This document shows, in pieces, positions 15,490-25,436 of a stretch of DNA of 64,000 nucleotides (position 1 is its first letter; every line of letters begins with the position of its first letter). The notes under the pieces are model-generated. The model was not told where the DNA came from and made no database searches. It was given only the letters and a program-made list of their open reading frames with translations. The stretch lies in NCBI RefSeq assembly GCF_011170065.1, contig NZ_BLLH01000001.1:248001-312000 (forward strand), read 5' to 3'. The stretch is from Pseudolactococcus insecticola (lineage in GTDB: Bacteria; Bacillota; Bacilli; Lactobacillales; Streptococcaceae). The position numbers were made by a program, and so were the translations under genes.

Positions 15490-16768
15490 AGCAGCAGTTG
15501 AGCGGATAGAGTATATATTTGATGAATTTGATGATATATACATCAGCTTTTCTGGCGGTAAAGATAGCGGCACGACATTTAATCTAATGGTGGACATTGC
15601 TAAGAAAAAAGGCAAGAAGTTCAGCGTGCTGTACGTCGATATGGAAGGCATGTACAAGAACACGATTGATTTCGTGACAGAAATGCTTACTGTGAATAGT
15701 GCCTACTTGAATGATGTGCACTGGGTGTGCTTGCCGTTTTATGGCGATAACGCCAACTCAAACATTGAGCCAATCTGGAAGTTTTGGGATAGCGAGAAAC
15801 AGGAAAAGTGGATCAGAGAGATGCCCAGCGCTGACTATGTCGTTAATCTGGATAATTACAAATCAGTATTTGGCGAAGAGCTAAGCCTTGACATGCGTTT
15901 TGGCCAGTTTGTTGCATGGTATGGCGCTTGGCGTGTTAAGAAATACGGCAAAACGGCAAATATGATGGGCATCAGAACGCAAGAAAGTCTGAATCGCTGG
16001 CGTGCAGTTCATGCGGACAGAGTCGCTAAATATAACGATAAGAGATTTACTGTCGACAATAAAAACGGTGTCATAAACGTTTATCCGATTTACGACTGGA
16101 AAGTGGAGGACATTTGGCGATATTCTGGAAAGTTTGAAAAGAAATACAATAAAACTTATGACTTGTTTTATCGTGCAGGCGTGCCACTCAGCAAGATGCG
16201 GATTGACGAACCATTTGGCGTCGAAGAAAGAAACGGCATCAAGCTTTGGAAAGAGTTAGAGCCTGAAACTTGGGGCAAGATGGTTGAGCGTGTGAAAGGT
16301 GTCAATCTGTCGCAGCTCGGTCTAGGAACGCAGGCGGTCGGAAATATTAAGAAAATGACATTGCCTGAGGGACATTCTTGGAAGTCATATCTTGAGTTTT
16401 TGCTGGATACTTTGCCAAAATCAACACGAGATATCTATCAGAAAAAGTTTGACAGATTTGCTGAGTATTGGCAGAAAGAGGGCAGCGTTCTATCTGACGA
16501 TGAAATTGAAATCTTAAAAAGTGAACAGCCAGAAGATTACATCTTCACTGATAGCAAGCAGACTAGAGGCGATAAGAAGAAAAAGAAGATTATCGCAAAG
16601 GTAATTCCAGACGACAATCCCCAAAACATCAAATCGCTGTCATACAAGCGAATGGTCTTAGCGATACTTAAAGGTGATATTTTCGGAAAAACACTGTCAT
16701 TTGGCGCAACAAAAGATCAGATCAAAAGAAGAGACGAATTAGTCACAAAATATAAGGAGATATTATGA
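15476..16768 (+). CDS. PAPS reductase-family protein, IbrA-like (DUF3440)
   Basis: A 430-residue protein with the PP-loop SFSGGKDSG at about residues 23-31, the ATP-pyrophosphatase signature of PAPS reductases and DndC-like enzymes. MMGIRTQESLNRW and VYPIYDWKVEDIWRY further along match the DUF3440 group that includes IbrA. It is followed, overlapping by 4 nt, by a ParB-like partner of IbrB type, the standard pair. True sulphate reduction is unlikely in a phage; nucleotide or DNA-linked chemistry is more plausible. The actual substrate is unknown. Confidence 0.85.
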   Translation: MNVYEAAVERIEYIFDEFDDIYISFSGGKDSGTTFNLMVDIAKKKGKKFSVLYVDMEGMYKNTIDFVTEMLTVNSAYLNDVHWVCLPFYGDNANSNIEPIWKFWDSEKQEKWIREMPSADYVVNLDNYKSVFGEELSLDMRFGQFVAWYGAWRVKKYGKTANMMGIRTQESLNRWRAVHADRVAKYNDKRFTVDNKNGVINVYPIYDWKVEDIWRYSGKFEKKYNKTYDLFYRAGVPLSKMRIDEPFGVEERNGIKLWKELEPETWGKMVERVKGVNLSQLGLGTQAVGNIKKMTLPEGHSWKSYLEFLLDTLPKSTRDIYQKKFDRFAEYWQKEGSVLSDDEIEILKSEQPEDYIFTDSKQTRGDKKKKKIIAKVIPDDNPQNIKSLSYKRMVLAILKGDIFGKTLSFGATKDQIKRRDELVTKYKEIL

Positions 16769-17277
16769 TAACAGAAAAATCACCAGTTTGGAATGTCATA
16801 GCCGTTCCATTCGATAAAATCAAAGCTAACCTGTATAATCCAAATCACGTCGCACCGCCAGAGATGAAGCTGCTATATCAGTCGATAAAAGAAGATGGCT
16901 ATACCATGCCTATTGTCTGCTACTACTTGGCTGATGAGGACGTTTATGAGATTGTTGACGGCTATCATAGATATACGACCATGAAACTCCATAAGGACAT
17001 CTATGACCGTGAGAATGGCATGCTGCCTGTTTCTGTTATCGAAAAAGAACCAAGCGAGCGCATGGCATCGACTATCAGGCACAATAGAGCACGAGGCACG
17101 CATGATATTGGATTGATGGTTAATATCGTTCAATCATTGCGTGAAAATGGTGCTAGCGATCAGTGGATTATGAAGAATCTAGGCATGGACGCAGAGGAAG
17201 TGCTCAGAATGAAACAACTATCAGGCATTGCTGCGCTATTCGCTGATGAAGAATTTTCAAAATCAGATGAATCGTGA
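16765..17277 (+). CDS. ParB-like nuclease-fold protein, IbrB-like
   Basis: A 170-residue protein in an ATGA overlap with the IbrA-like gene. It has the ParB/Srx core VDGYHRYTT and the IbrB-type STIRHNRARGTH stretch, and begins with a segment typical of the family (VIAVPFDKIKANLYNPN). ParB-like domains in such proteins bind or cut nucleotides. Pairing with an IbrA-like protein is widespread in phages and islands, where the pair has been linked to gene regulation; its role here is not known. Confidence 0.85.
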   Translation: MITEKSPVWNVIAVPFDKIKANLYNPNHVAPPEMKLLYQSIKEDGYTMPIVCYYLADEDVYEIVDGYHRYTTMKLHKDIYDRENGMLPVSVIEKEPSERMASTIRHNRARGTHDIGLMVNIVQSLRENGASDQWIMKNLGMDAEEVLRMKQLSGIAALFADEEFSKSDES

Positions 17278-17290
17278 TATAATTTCAAGT

Positions 17291-17482
17291 ATGAAAAATG
17301 AAAATAAAGTATCAGAAGCGCAAAGAAAAGCCACTAAAAATTGGGAAACCAAAAATAGAGAGCACAGCAACTATCTCAAAAATAGATCAGCAGCAAAAAG
17401 TTTTATTCTGAAAAAAGCACACGAAGAAGATTTGAAGTTAGTTGAAGAATGGCTTGACGAGAGGAAGAAAAACAATATTTAG
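17291..17482 (+). CDS. small basic phage protein, last intact gene before cas9
   Basis: A 63-residue protein, MKNENKVSEAQRKATKNWET and on, of a common streptococcal phage type usually found downstream of ParB and near the terminase genes (motif NREHxNYLKNRSAAKSFI). The start at ATG 17291 is preferred; upstream in-frame starts lie within the ParB-like gene. Its stop at 17480-17482 is only a few bases from the first cas9-derived sequence. It probably binds nucleic acid (highly charged). Confidence 0.7.
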   Translation: MKNENKVSEAQRKATKNWETKNREHSNYLKNRSAAKSFILKKAHEEDLKLVEEWLDERKKNNI

Positions 17483-17484
17483 TT

Positions 17485-20400
17485 TTAGCTATTAGCGTGG
17501 GCTGGGCCGTAGTCAATGATGACTTTGAGCTGATCAAGGGAAAAAAATCATCAGAGAGGATGGGCAGACGCGGAAAAATCGGACGAATCTTTGGGGCGTC
17601 AGACTTTTTGAAGAAGGAAATGTCGCTGCAGATCGCAGGTTGAAACGTGGGATGCGCAGACGCATTGCACGACGGAAAAAGCGTTTGCAGATGTTGCGTG
17701 AGATTTTTTCTGATGACATTTTGAAGTTTGACGATAGCTTTTTCATTCGGATGGATGAAAGCTTTTACCAAAATGATGATAATCAGGAAGTTCATACTTT
17801 TCGTGATGCGAATGGGCACAAAATTGAAAAAGTTAATAAGTCTGTAAAAACGCCATATCCTTTATTTAATGGCAAGATTGGACAGGGTGAAACTTATGCC
17901 AATGAAGTGGATTATTATAAAGCGTATCCTACCATTTATCATTTGCGTGAACGTTTGGTGAATGACAAAAGTCAAGCCGATTTGCGATTGGTTTATTTAG
18001 CATTGCACCATATTTTGAAGTTCCGTGGTCATTTTACCAACCAAGGTCAAAAATTTGATTTGAAAAATATCAATGTTGCGGAAAGCTTGCAAGAGCTATT
18101 AGAGAAATATCAAGCAGTGACGACGTTTGATTTTAATTTTGATGAGGACAATGAAGCGGCAGCGAATCAAATTCTGACAAATAGAAACATTTCAAAATCA
18201 AAGAAAGCGTATGATTTGACTGAATTGTATAGTGTTTTGACGGATGAAAACTATGCCAAGCATGAAGATCAAGGCAAGAAATTCTTAGAAACTAAAAATG
18301 CCCAACAAAAAGCGTTATTTACAGCGATTGTCGGGAACAGCATTGATCTTGCTAAGATTTTTTCAAATGATGAGTATAAGCCAACTGAAGAAAATGGTCT
18401 CCCAAAAGGTGGTGATTTTAAATATGGCAATGAAAATTTTGATGAAAAATTAGCTGACATTGAAAATGCCATTTCACCTGAAGAATTTGAAGTGATTGCT
18501 ATTGGGAAGAAAGTCTATGAAGCCATTGTTTTGTCAGGTATTTTGACCAAGGAAACGCTTGCAGCATCAATGGTTGAAAAATACGACGACCATAAAGAAC
18601 AATTAGCAAAGTTAAAACAATTTATTAAAAAATATCTTCCGGATGAAGAGTACAAAATTTTTTTTAATGCCATACCCAAAGAAGTAAAAAAAGGTCAGGA
18701 AAAAGTAATTGAAGGAACATATGTAGGCTATGTTGGATTGCCCAAGGCGTTTGCAAAAACAAAGCAACGAACTGACAAAAAGCCATTCTCCAAAAAGTAC
18801 GCAACTCGAGAAATGTTTTACAGTTATGTTAAAAATTTATTATTTCAAGTTATCAGCGATGAAATAACTAAAAAAAATATTATTTTATATGACAACAAAG
18901 GGAAAAAGAAAGAGCTCTCTAATTCTGGCAACGGTCAGAACTTTAATATTGAATTTCTAGAAGTAAATAAAAGCGAAAACAAAGAAAACTATAATAAGTT
19001 CGATTCCGATAAGATTACTTTTGTTATGGATGTTTTACAACATATTGAATTAGAAAATTACTTGCCCAAACAGCGTCAGTCAGACAATGGTGCGATTCCA
19101 TATCAAGTACATGAGCATGAATTACGTCGCATTCTGAAAAATCAAGGTCAGTACTATCCATTTTTGCTTGAACAAGTCGACGTTGAAGAAGAAAATGAAG
19201 CTGGTGATGTGTCGATTAAGCAAGAATATAAAATTCAAGTGCTGTTCAAGTTCCGCATTCCGTACTATGTCGGGACCCTTGCCAAAGAAGCGGGTTGGGC
19301 GCGCGGTGAAAATGGTGAATTAGTTCAGACTAACTCGTCATCAAAAAATTCATGGCTTGTCCGTCAATCTGACGAGAAACTCACACCGTGGAATTTTGAT
19401 CAGGTGGTCGATAAAGAAGCGTCAGCGGTCAATTTCATCGAACGCATGACGAATTTTGACACTTATTTGCCTAGTGAAAAAGTCCTGCCGAAAAATTCAT
19501 TGTTGTACCAAGAATTTTCGATTTATAATGAATTGATCATTGGTGGGTACTATCAAGATAGTCAGAAAAACTATTTTTCACCAGAAACACGTCAAATGAT
19601 TGTTGAAAAATTATTCAAGAAAAATAAGTCTGTCACTGCACAGAAAATGATTGATTGTTTGAATTGTGAACTTAATCTGAATTTATCATCTGCCAAAGAA
19701 CTCTTTGGCATCGACACATTTGTCAAATCTCCTAAATACAACACGAGTTATAGCACCTATATCGACTTGGTAAAGGCAGGTATTTCAGAACAAACGATTT
19801 CAGACAATCCAGATATTTTTGAACAAATCATCAAATGGCAGACGATTTTTGAAGACAAAAAAGTCTTGAAAAAGACCATCAAAAACGCCAATGAGAACGA
19901 CTGGGGTCATTTGCTGACTGAGGAGCAAGTCAAAAAGTTAGGCAGTCGCCATTATACCGGCTGGGGGCGCTTATCTAAAAAATTACTTGATGGTTTAAAA
20001 GCCGAAAATGGCAAGACAATCATCGAAAATCTCAAAGAAGAAAACTACAACAACTTCATGCGTCTTCTGGAAGATAAGAAAATCGCTGCAGCCATCAAGT
20101 CAGAACAAGTTGAAAAGCTGGATGATACGACGTTGAACTATGGCATGGTTGAAAATCTAGCTGGCTCACCTGCCATCAAAAAAGGCATCTGGCAGTCTTT
20201 GCAGATCATCAAAGAGCTTGAAAACTATCTTGGACGTGAGAATATCGGTAAGATTGTCGTTGAGATGGCGCGCGGAAGCGAACCTGGACGAAAGAAAACA
20301 CGGCAACGTCAGATAGAAGATTTTTATAAGAAGTTTGCTGAAAAAACTGGACAAGATGTAGCTAGCGGTGTTAGAAATGAATTTGAAAATATATCTGACG

Positions 20401-22148
20401 CCCATCGATTTGACGATGAAAAAGTGTTCTTGTATTTCTTACAAAACGGTAAGTCGATGTATGGTGGTGCCAATCTAGATTTGGACAACCTTTCAGCCTA
20501 TGAAATTGACCACATCGTGCCACAAACCTATATCAAAGATGACTCTTTTGACAATAAAGTGTTGGTTTTGAAATCAGAAAATCAAAACAAGGGTGGTGAT
20601 GTCCCAAGTCAGGCTATTATTTCAAAAATGCGTGATTACTGGGAATTACTCGCCAAAAATGGTCAAGTGTCACCAAGAAAGTTAGCCAATCTAAAAATAG
20701 GCAAGCTATCTGATGAACGCAAGTCTGGTTTTGTTAACCGTCAGTTGGTTGAAACGCGTCAGATAACCAAACATGTCGCAAATATCTTATCGGATTATTT
20801 CAAGTCGGATAAGGTAGAAGTGCTGACACCAAAAGCAGGTCTGACGAGTCAATTTCGTCATGGCGAAGTCTTTGTTCCAGTTGCAGATTTTGATTTTGAA
20901 ACTGCGAAGGCACAACATGTTCACTATGAGTATGATAATAAAGCAGTTTTGGCAAATGGTGAAGTCATTGATACAAAATATAGTGATTCAAATTTCGTTA
21001 AAGTTTATGTGCATGACGGTTTTCCTAAAAATCGTGATTTGAACGACTATCATCACGCGCACGATGCCTATCTGAATGCTATCGTTGCTATTTACATCTA
21101 TGAAACGCGTCCTGATTTGCATGATATGTGGGTTTACGGCGACTACCAGCGCAAAGCGCAGCAAGTAACAGGAAAATACGGCAAGCAACGCAAGGACTAC
21201 TACAAACAACTGCTATCAGACATGACAGAAGAGAGCTGGATGCGATATGTGACAGATGAAGACGGAAAAACCATCTACCAGTCTGGCGAATTCTGGCATC
21301 GTGATGAAGTGATTTCGAAAATCAAGAAAAACTTGAGTTTGCGTAATGTAAATATTGTGAAGAAGACTGAAGAGCAGACAGGCAAGTTTGGGGACACTTC
21401 GGTTTACAAACGTGACGAAACAGCCAAAAACTTTGCTACTGGACTTAAACAAAATTTGAATCCTAATAAGTATGGTGGCACAAAAAAACCAATTTCAGCG
21501 TTTGCTGTAATTATTAAAGACGTGAAGGGCAATATTAAACCGTTATCAATTCCTGCCATGTTAGTATACGACTATGCTAAGGCGCCTGATAAGCTAAAAT
21601 TTATTCAAGATATTTATCAGAGTGAAAGCATAAGTGAGATTCTTGTTAAAAAGATAGTTAAATACAATAAATATTTACTAGAAAACGGGGCGCCACGAAT
21701 GTTTTCTAGTTATCAAGAAGCAATGAGTGGGTCGCAGTTACCAATGATAAACATAGCTGGCAAAAGTGCATCTACTGAAGATATGTTGAAAACGTATGAC
21801 CAACTGGCGATGTTTATAAAAAAGAACAAATTATTTGCAGATGGATTCGATGCCAAAGGTAAGTATAAAGAAAAAAGCGATAAGGTACGGTTATTAGATT
21901 CTGACATAAGAGATTACTTTATTGCTAATGACAGTGAAGTTAAGACGGCCATTATTTCGGAAATGTTAAAAGTTATTTCACCCTCAGAATCAAGTCAAGG
22001 CTTAAAAGCGCTGCAACAGGCTGGATTAGGAACTACCGCGCAACAGTTAACAGGAAGCAATGCTATTGGAAATAATGCAACCCTCATCTACCAATCCATC
22101 ACAGGTCTATATGAGACAAGGAAGAAGCTAAAATGGGATGGCGAGTAA
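17485..22148 (+). pseudogene. cas9: cas9, 5'-truncated and frameshifted (type II-A)
   Basis: Recognisable Cas9 sequence begins with SVGWAVVNDDF at 17494. The start codon and most of RuvC-I (normally LDIGTNSVGWA) are missing; the codons before SVGW read LAI. A run of 7 A at 17541-17547 shifts the frame; adding one A, or a -1 slip, restores NRTNLWGVRLFEEGNVAADRRLKRG. The rest is intact to 22148: bridge helix from 17640, RuvC-II IVVEMARG, HNH EIDHIVPQ with NQNKGGD, RuvC-III HHAHDAYLNA, and C-terminal [12 protein letters not shown]. The part after the frameshift alone is about 1500 residues, longer than S. pyogenes Cas9. The end overlaps cas1 by 16 nt. No start with a ribosome site is seen for the long frame (first option TTG 17640). 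Confidence 0.9.
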
Positions 22149-22999
22149 TCGTAGTTAATACGCATAGTAAGCTCTCTTATCAAAACAACCACCTCATGTT
22201 CAGGTCTTCAACTAAAAGTGAAGTGATTCATCTCTCTGAGATTGATGTCCTGATTTGCGAGACGACGGATATTTCTATCACGACCATGCTACTCAAAAAG
22301 TTAGCAGATGAAAACATCTTGACGATATTTTGTGATGACAAACGTCTGCCATCTAGTCAGATGCTGCCGTACTACGGGCGGCATGATTCAAGCTTACAGT
22401 TATCACGTCAGATCGCCTGGCAAGACACAAAAAAGTCAGCAGTTTGGACTGAAATCATTGCACAAAAAATCATCAATCAAGCCAATCACCTCACGCAGCT
22501 GACTTTTGATGCGTCAGCAACTGCCATCAATAATCTTCTTGACACGCTTGAACCGTTTGACCCATCAAATCGGGAAGGTCATGCAGCACGGATTTACTTT
22601 AACAGGCTGTTTGGCAATGACTTTACGCGCGATGATAATAATGACATCAACGCAGGACTTGACTATGGTTATACCCTTTTGATGAGCGTTTTTGCACGGG
22701 AAATTGTCAAATCAGGCTGCATGACGCAGCTAGGGCTGAAACATGTCAATCAGTTCAATGATTTTAACCTAGCAAGTGACATCATGGAGCCTTTCCGGAT
22801 TTTAGTGGATCAGATCGTCTACCAACACCGTCACAAACATTTTGCTGAAATCAAGCGAGAATTGTTTGAGCTGTTTGCAACGACTTTTGTCTATGATCAA
22901 AAAGAGATGTATCTGACCAATATCGCAAGCGACTACACCAAGCGCGTGATTGCGGCATTGAACGGCGAGGACACGACAGTCCCGGTGTTTAGAATATGA
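22133..22999 (+). CDS. cas1: CRISPR-associated endonuclease Cas1
   Basis: 288 residues, typical for type II-A Cas1. Visible are [26 protein letters not shown] in the N-terminal domain and, in the helical catalytic domain, [16 protein letters not shown] with the conserved Glu, plus the later His in [23 protein letters not shown], the metal-binding residues of the integrase site. With Cas2 it inserts new spacers. It overlaps both cas9 and cas2, so the operon is compact. The gene is intact, but spacer capture in type II-A also requires Cas9 and tracrRNA. Confidence 0.95.
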   Translation: MGWRVIVVNTHSKLSYQNNHLMFRSSTKSEVIHLSEIDVLICETTDISITTMLLKKLADENILTIFCDDKRLPSSQMLPYYGRHDSSLQLSRQIAWQDTKKSAVWTEIIAQKIINQANHLTQLTFDASATAINNLLDTLEPFDPSNREGHAARIYFNRLFGNDFTRDDNNDINAGLDYGYTLLMSVFAREIVKSGCMTQLGLKHVNQFNDFNLASDIMEPFRILVDQIVYQHRHKHFAEIKRELFELFATTFVYDQKEMYLTNIASDYTKRVIAALNGEDTTVPVFRI

Positions 23000-23349
23000 G
23001 CTATCGCTATATGAGATTATTACTAATGTTTGATCTGCCAATGGATACATCTGATGAGAAGAAAGCCTATCGACAGTTTCGCAAGTTTTTACTCAGCGAG
23101 GGCTTTATCATGCACCAGTACTCGGTTTATAGCAAGCTTTTGCTTAATGCCACAGCAGCAAATGCGATGGAAAATAGGCTGCGCAAGCATCATCCAAAGC
23201 GTGGCTCAATCACACTATTAAGAGTGACTGAAAAGCAGTATGCACGCATGATTTATCTGCATGGTGCGCGTGACGCAAGCGTTGCAAACTCAGATAGCCG
23301 CATCGTATTTTTAGGGGAGGATTATGGTGATGACAACAATGAATCTTAA
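22996..23349 (+). CDS. cas2: CRISPR-associated protein Cas2
   Basis: 117 residues, starting in an ATGA overlap with cas1. The N-terminal beta strand and Asp ([12 protein letters not shown]) and the ferredoxin-like layout ([25 protein letters not shown]) are typical. Cas2 dimers form the core of the Cas1-Cas2 integration complex. The stop lies inside the start region of csn2. Confidence 0.95.
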   Translation: MSYRYMRLLLMFDLPMDTSDEKKAYRQFRKFLLSEGFIMHQYSVYSKLLLNATAANAMENRLRKHHPKRGSITLLRVTEKQYARMIYLHGARDASVANSDSRIVFLGEDYGDDNNES

Positions 23350-24001
23350 CTTTCCACAACTTGATGAGCCGATAACTTTGGAAAATATGACGACAGTAGT
23401 GGTGGAAGATGTGCAAGTTTTTGCAAACCTAGTCCGTGAGTTGTATGGCTTTGATGATGCGAATGACGTGAGACTTTATGATGACCAGTTTAAGTCGCTG
23501 AAAGCAGCCGACATGTTAGTTATCACTGATATTTTGGGTTTTGATGTTAACTCGCGTCCTGTTTTGAAACTTGTCTATCAAGACTTGGAAACGCAGCTTA
23601 ATGAAAAGCCAGAAGTCAAGTCAATGATTGACAAGCTGACTGCAACGATTTCTGAGTTGATTGGCTATGAGCTACTAGATCACGAGCTTGATTTAGAACA
23701 AGATGAGATCACAGTACAAGAATTGTTTAAAGCGCTTGGCATTCAGATCGAGACGCTGAGTGATACGATTTTCGAAAAAATATTTGAAATTTTGCAGATA
23801 TTTAAGTATTTATCGAAAAAGAAATTGCTTGTTTTCATCAATGCTGCAAGTTTTCTGACAAGTGATGAACTAGCTGCCATCAGGGAATTTTCTGAGTTGC
23901 AAGGCCTGACGCTTTTATTTCTTGAACGTTATAAAGTACCTGATATGCCGCAATATATATTAGATTCTGACTATTTCCTTTATACTGAAAATATGGTATA
24001 A
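23339..24001 (+). CDS. csn2: CRISPR-associated protein Csn2
   Basis: The start at ATG 23339 gives [14 protein letters not shown] and a 220-residue protein, the same start and length as S. pyogenes Csn2. The GGGGAGG site at 23314-23320 would suit the in-frame ATG 23330 or 23324 better, so up to five extra residues are possible. Csn2 is a tetrameric ring that binds DNA ends during spacer capture; it marks the locus as subtype II-A. Motifs include [43 protein letters not shown] and [11 protein letters not shown]. Confidence 0.93.
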   Translation: MNLNFPQLDEPITLENMTTVVVEDVQVFANLVRELYGFDDANDVRLYDDQFKSLKAADMLVITDILGFDVNSRPVLKLVYQDLETQLNEKPEVKSMIDKLTATISELIGYELLDHELDLEQDEITVQELFKALGIQIETLSDTIFEKIFEILQIFKYLSKKKLLVFINAASFLTSDELAAIREFSELQGLTLLFLERYKVPDMPQYILDSDYFLYTENMV

Positions 24002-24146
24002 TTGGGACAAATAAAGGATTTAGTTGCACTTTGACAACTGAATAAAAATAAAAACAACACAAGGCATTGATCAATTCTGAAGACCATCGCTAGGTCAAAC
24101 AGCAAAAATCTGAAACCTAAAAAAACGGCAGAAAATTTTCTCCGAG
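24002..24146 (+). promoter_or_regulatory. CRISPR leader
   Basis: This AT-rich stretch lies between csn2 and the first repeat. The last bases, CTCCGAG, fit the CTRCGAG-like leader ends that anchor Cas1-Cas2 in one group of type II-A systems. I see no anti-repeat or gene in it. Confidence 0.65.
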
Positions 24147-24381
24147 GTTTTAGAGCTGTGTTGAATTGAATGCCCCCAAAACCCAAGCCATATTTTTCAG
24201 CAAAATATCCCTGTTTTAGAGCTGTGTTGAATTGAATGCCCCCAAAACACTCTGCTGAGTATCGCTCGACGTTTTCCCAGTTTTAGAGCTGTGTTGAATT
24301 GAATGCCCCCAAAACCTAGAACTTAATTCATCAATGTCGATTCATGTTTTAGAGCTGTGTTGAATTGAATGCCCCCAAAAC
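24147..24381 (+). CRISPR. type II-A CRISPR array, 4 repeats and 3 spacers
   Basis: Four identical 36-nt repeats lie at 24147-24182, 24213-24248, 24280-24315 and 24346-24381. They begin GTTTTAGAGCTGTG and end TGCCCCCAAAAC, the Streptococcus-like II-A type. Spacers are 30, 31 and 30 nt. Direction is the same as the cas genes, with the leader on the csn2 side. Even the last repeat is unmutated. I did not notice a match of any spacer to the prophage sequence in the window, but could not search exhaustively. Confidence 0.98.
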
Positions 24382-24402
24382 CTGGTTTAAAGATTAAAAA
24401 TA

Positions 24403-24455
24403 GGCTCAATAAAAAATTACGTGGGAAAAATACCCACGTGATTTTTTATTGAGCC
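24403..24455. terminator. long inverted repeat, probable bidirectional terminator after the array
   Basis: Two 23-nt arms (24403-24425 and 24433-24455) with a single G-U mismatch flank a 7-nt loop. The core CACGTGGG/CCCACGTG is bordered by an A run on the left and a T run on the right, so it can end transcription from both sides. Confidence 0.75.
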
Positions 24456-24659
24456 GGAATTAATTCAGGGCCAAGCCTCACGTTTTTTTGGATATGGAAA
24501 TATTGAACAAATACGGCATTTTAGAGTAGCCGTTCAATTAATAACAAATGCTGGTAGCGGTGTGGTTATATTACATGTCAAAGCTCCTATTGACTGTTTT
24601 TGGTACTGACATAACAGCATCTTTGAGGTGTTTTTTTGTTGGGGAAAATTTCTTCCTCC
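24456..24659. other. intergenic stretch, no gene seen
   Basis: Between the inverted repeat and the TetR gene I find no convincing ORF. There is a weak CATC-GGTG hairpin followed by TTTTTTT at about 24609-24630. No sequence complementary to the CRISPR repeat was found. Confidence 0.5.
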
Positions 24660-25274
24660 CTAATCCCGGTTAATATTAACCCCCAAAACCGTCAAATGGC
24701 CATTTGAGATGAGTTTGATCACGAGTGCAGCGAATTCACGCGCTGTCATCTCGTTATTTTTTTGGTTAATCCACCATTTTAGAGTGCCGATGAAGATGCT
24801 TGTGATATACGAAACGACGAAGTCAGTCGGGATTTTCAGGTCTTCATTTCGCACGTCAAGGCGATCAAAAATGCTGGCATAACGCTCAGACAAGATGGCA
24901 AGCAGTCGAGTAGAGAGCATTTCCTCGTTGCTGTTATCGATGATGATCTGTGCGAGAACGGGATTTTCGGTGACAAACTCATAAAACTTCGTCAAGCTCG
25001 CCTCAATGCTTTTGACATTGACTGAGTTTTGTTCGATCAAGTTTTCTTGATCCAAAACGGCCGCAAAATCGCCTATAAACTTGTCTACGATCTTTTCATA
25101 AAGGTCGGTTTTATCCTTGAAATGGCTGTAAAATGTTGCGCGATTGATCATCGCCTCGTCAGAAATATCGTTAATCGTAATTTTTTCAAATGTCTTGGTG
25201 CGCAGCAACTTGAGAAAAGCCTGCGTGATCAATTTATTGGTGCGTTTGACGCGTAAATCTACTTTTTGAGCCAT
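24660..25274 (-). CDS. TetR/AcrR family transcriptional regulator
   Basis: The start at 25274 (MAQKVDLRVKRTN) follows AAAGGAAAGG on the minus strand; a start at 25295 lacks a site. The product has 204 residues. Residues 10-55 form the DNA-binding domain (TNKLITQAFLKLLRTKTFEKITINDISDEAMINRATFYSHFKDKTDLY). The ligand domain follows. It is divergent from the activase gene at 25510; two imperfect palindromes of AACA/TGTT type in the 235-nt gap are candidate operators. It probably represses both genes. The ligand is unknown; an acyl-CoA is plausible given the neighbour. Confidence 0.85.
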   Translation of the reverse strand: MAQKVDLRVKRTNKLITQAFLKLLRTKTFEKITINDISDEAMINRATFYSHFKDKTDLYEKIVDKFIGDFAAVLDQENLIEQNSVNVKSIEASLTKFYEFVTENPVLAQIIIDNSNEEMLSTRLLAILSERYASIFDRLDVRNEDLKIPTDFVVSYITSIFIGTLKWWINQKNNEMTAREFAALVIKLISNGHLTVLGVNINRD

Positions 25275-25419
25275 GAGATGCCTTTCCTTTTGCAAATAAT
25301 AATATAATTTAGCATTTTATCCAACACATTGTCGGATAATGTTGTTTTACCAACAGTTTAGCATATTTTAATGGTTGATTGCAAGTCAAAATCCTTGTAA
25401 AATAGAATTATATATGATA

Positions 25420-25436
25420 AACAACACTGTGTTGTT
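25420..25436. promoter_or_regulatory. probable TetR operator
   Basis: AACAACAC and GTGTTGTT form a perfect 8-bp inverted repeat around one base, upstream of a TATACT at 25445-25450. A related imperfect element (ACATT, 7 nt, AATGT) lies at about 25324-25342. This spacing and symmetry suit a TetR dimer. Confidence 0.55.

Noticed and set aside
17228-17290. Upstream extension of the small phage protein before cas9
   Set aside because: It would lie inside the ParB-like gene and lacks a ribosome site; homologous small phage proteins begin near MKNENKVSEAQ.
17485-17500. Natural D10A nickase-type Cas9
   Set aside because: The Ala before SVGW may simply be phage or junction sequence; three residues of the motif are also missing and no start codon exists, so a working nickase cannot be claimed.
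17470-17500. Attachment site (attR) at the phage-cas9 junction
   Set aside because: No integrase gene or second copy of a core sequence is visible in the window, so an att site cannot be defined; illegitimate recombination is equally possible.
24403-24455. Transposon end or insertion sequence remnant
   Set aside because: The near-perfect inverted repeat has a central GC core with A and T runs and a 7-nt loop, which fits a bidirectional terminator better; no transposase trace is nearby.
24002-24659. tracrRNA in the leader or downstream of the array
   Set aside because: No stretch complementary to the repeat was found on either strand; ACAACACAAGGCATT at about 24055 only superficially resembles it.
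24668-24681. GGTTAATATTAACC palindrome as an operator
   Set aside because: It lies within the last codons of the TetR gene and is away from any promoter.
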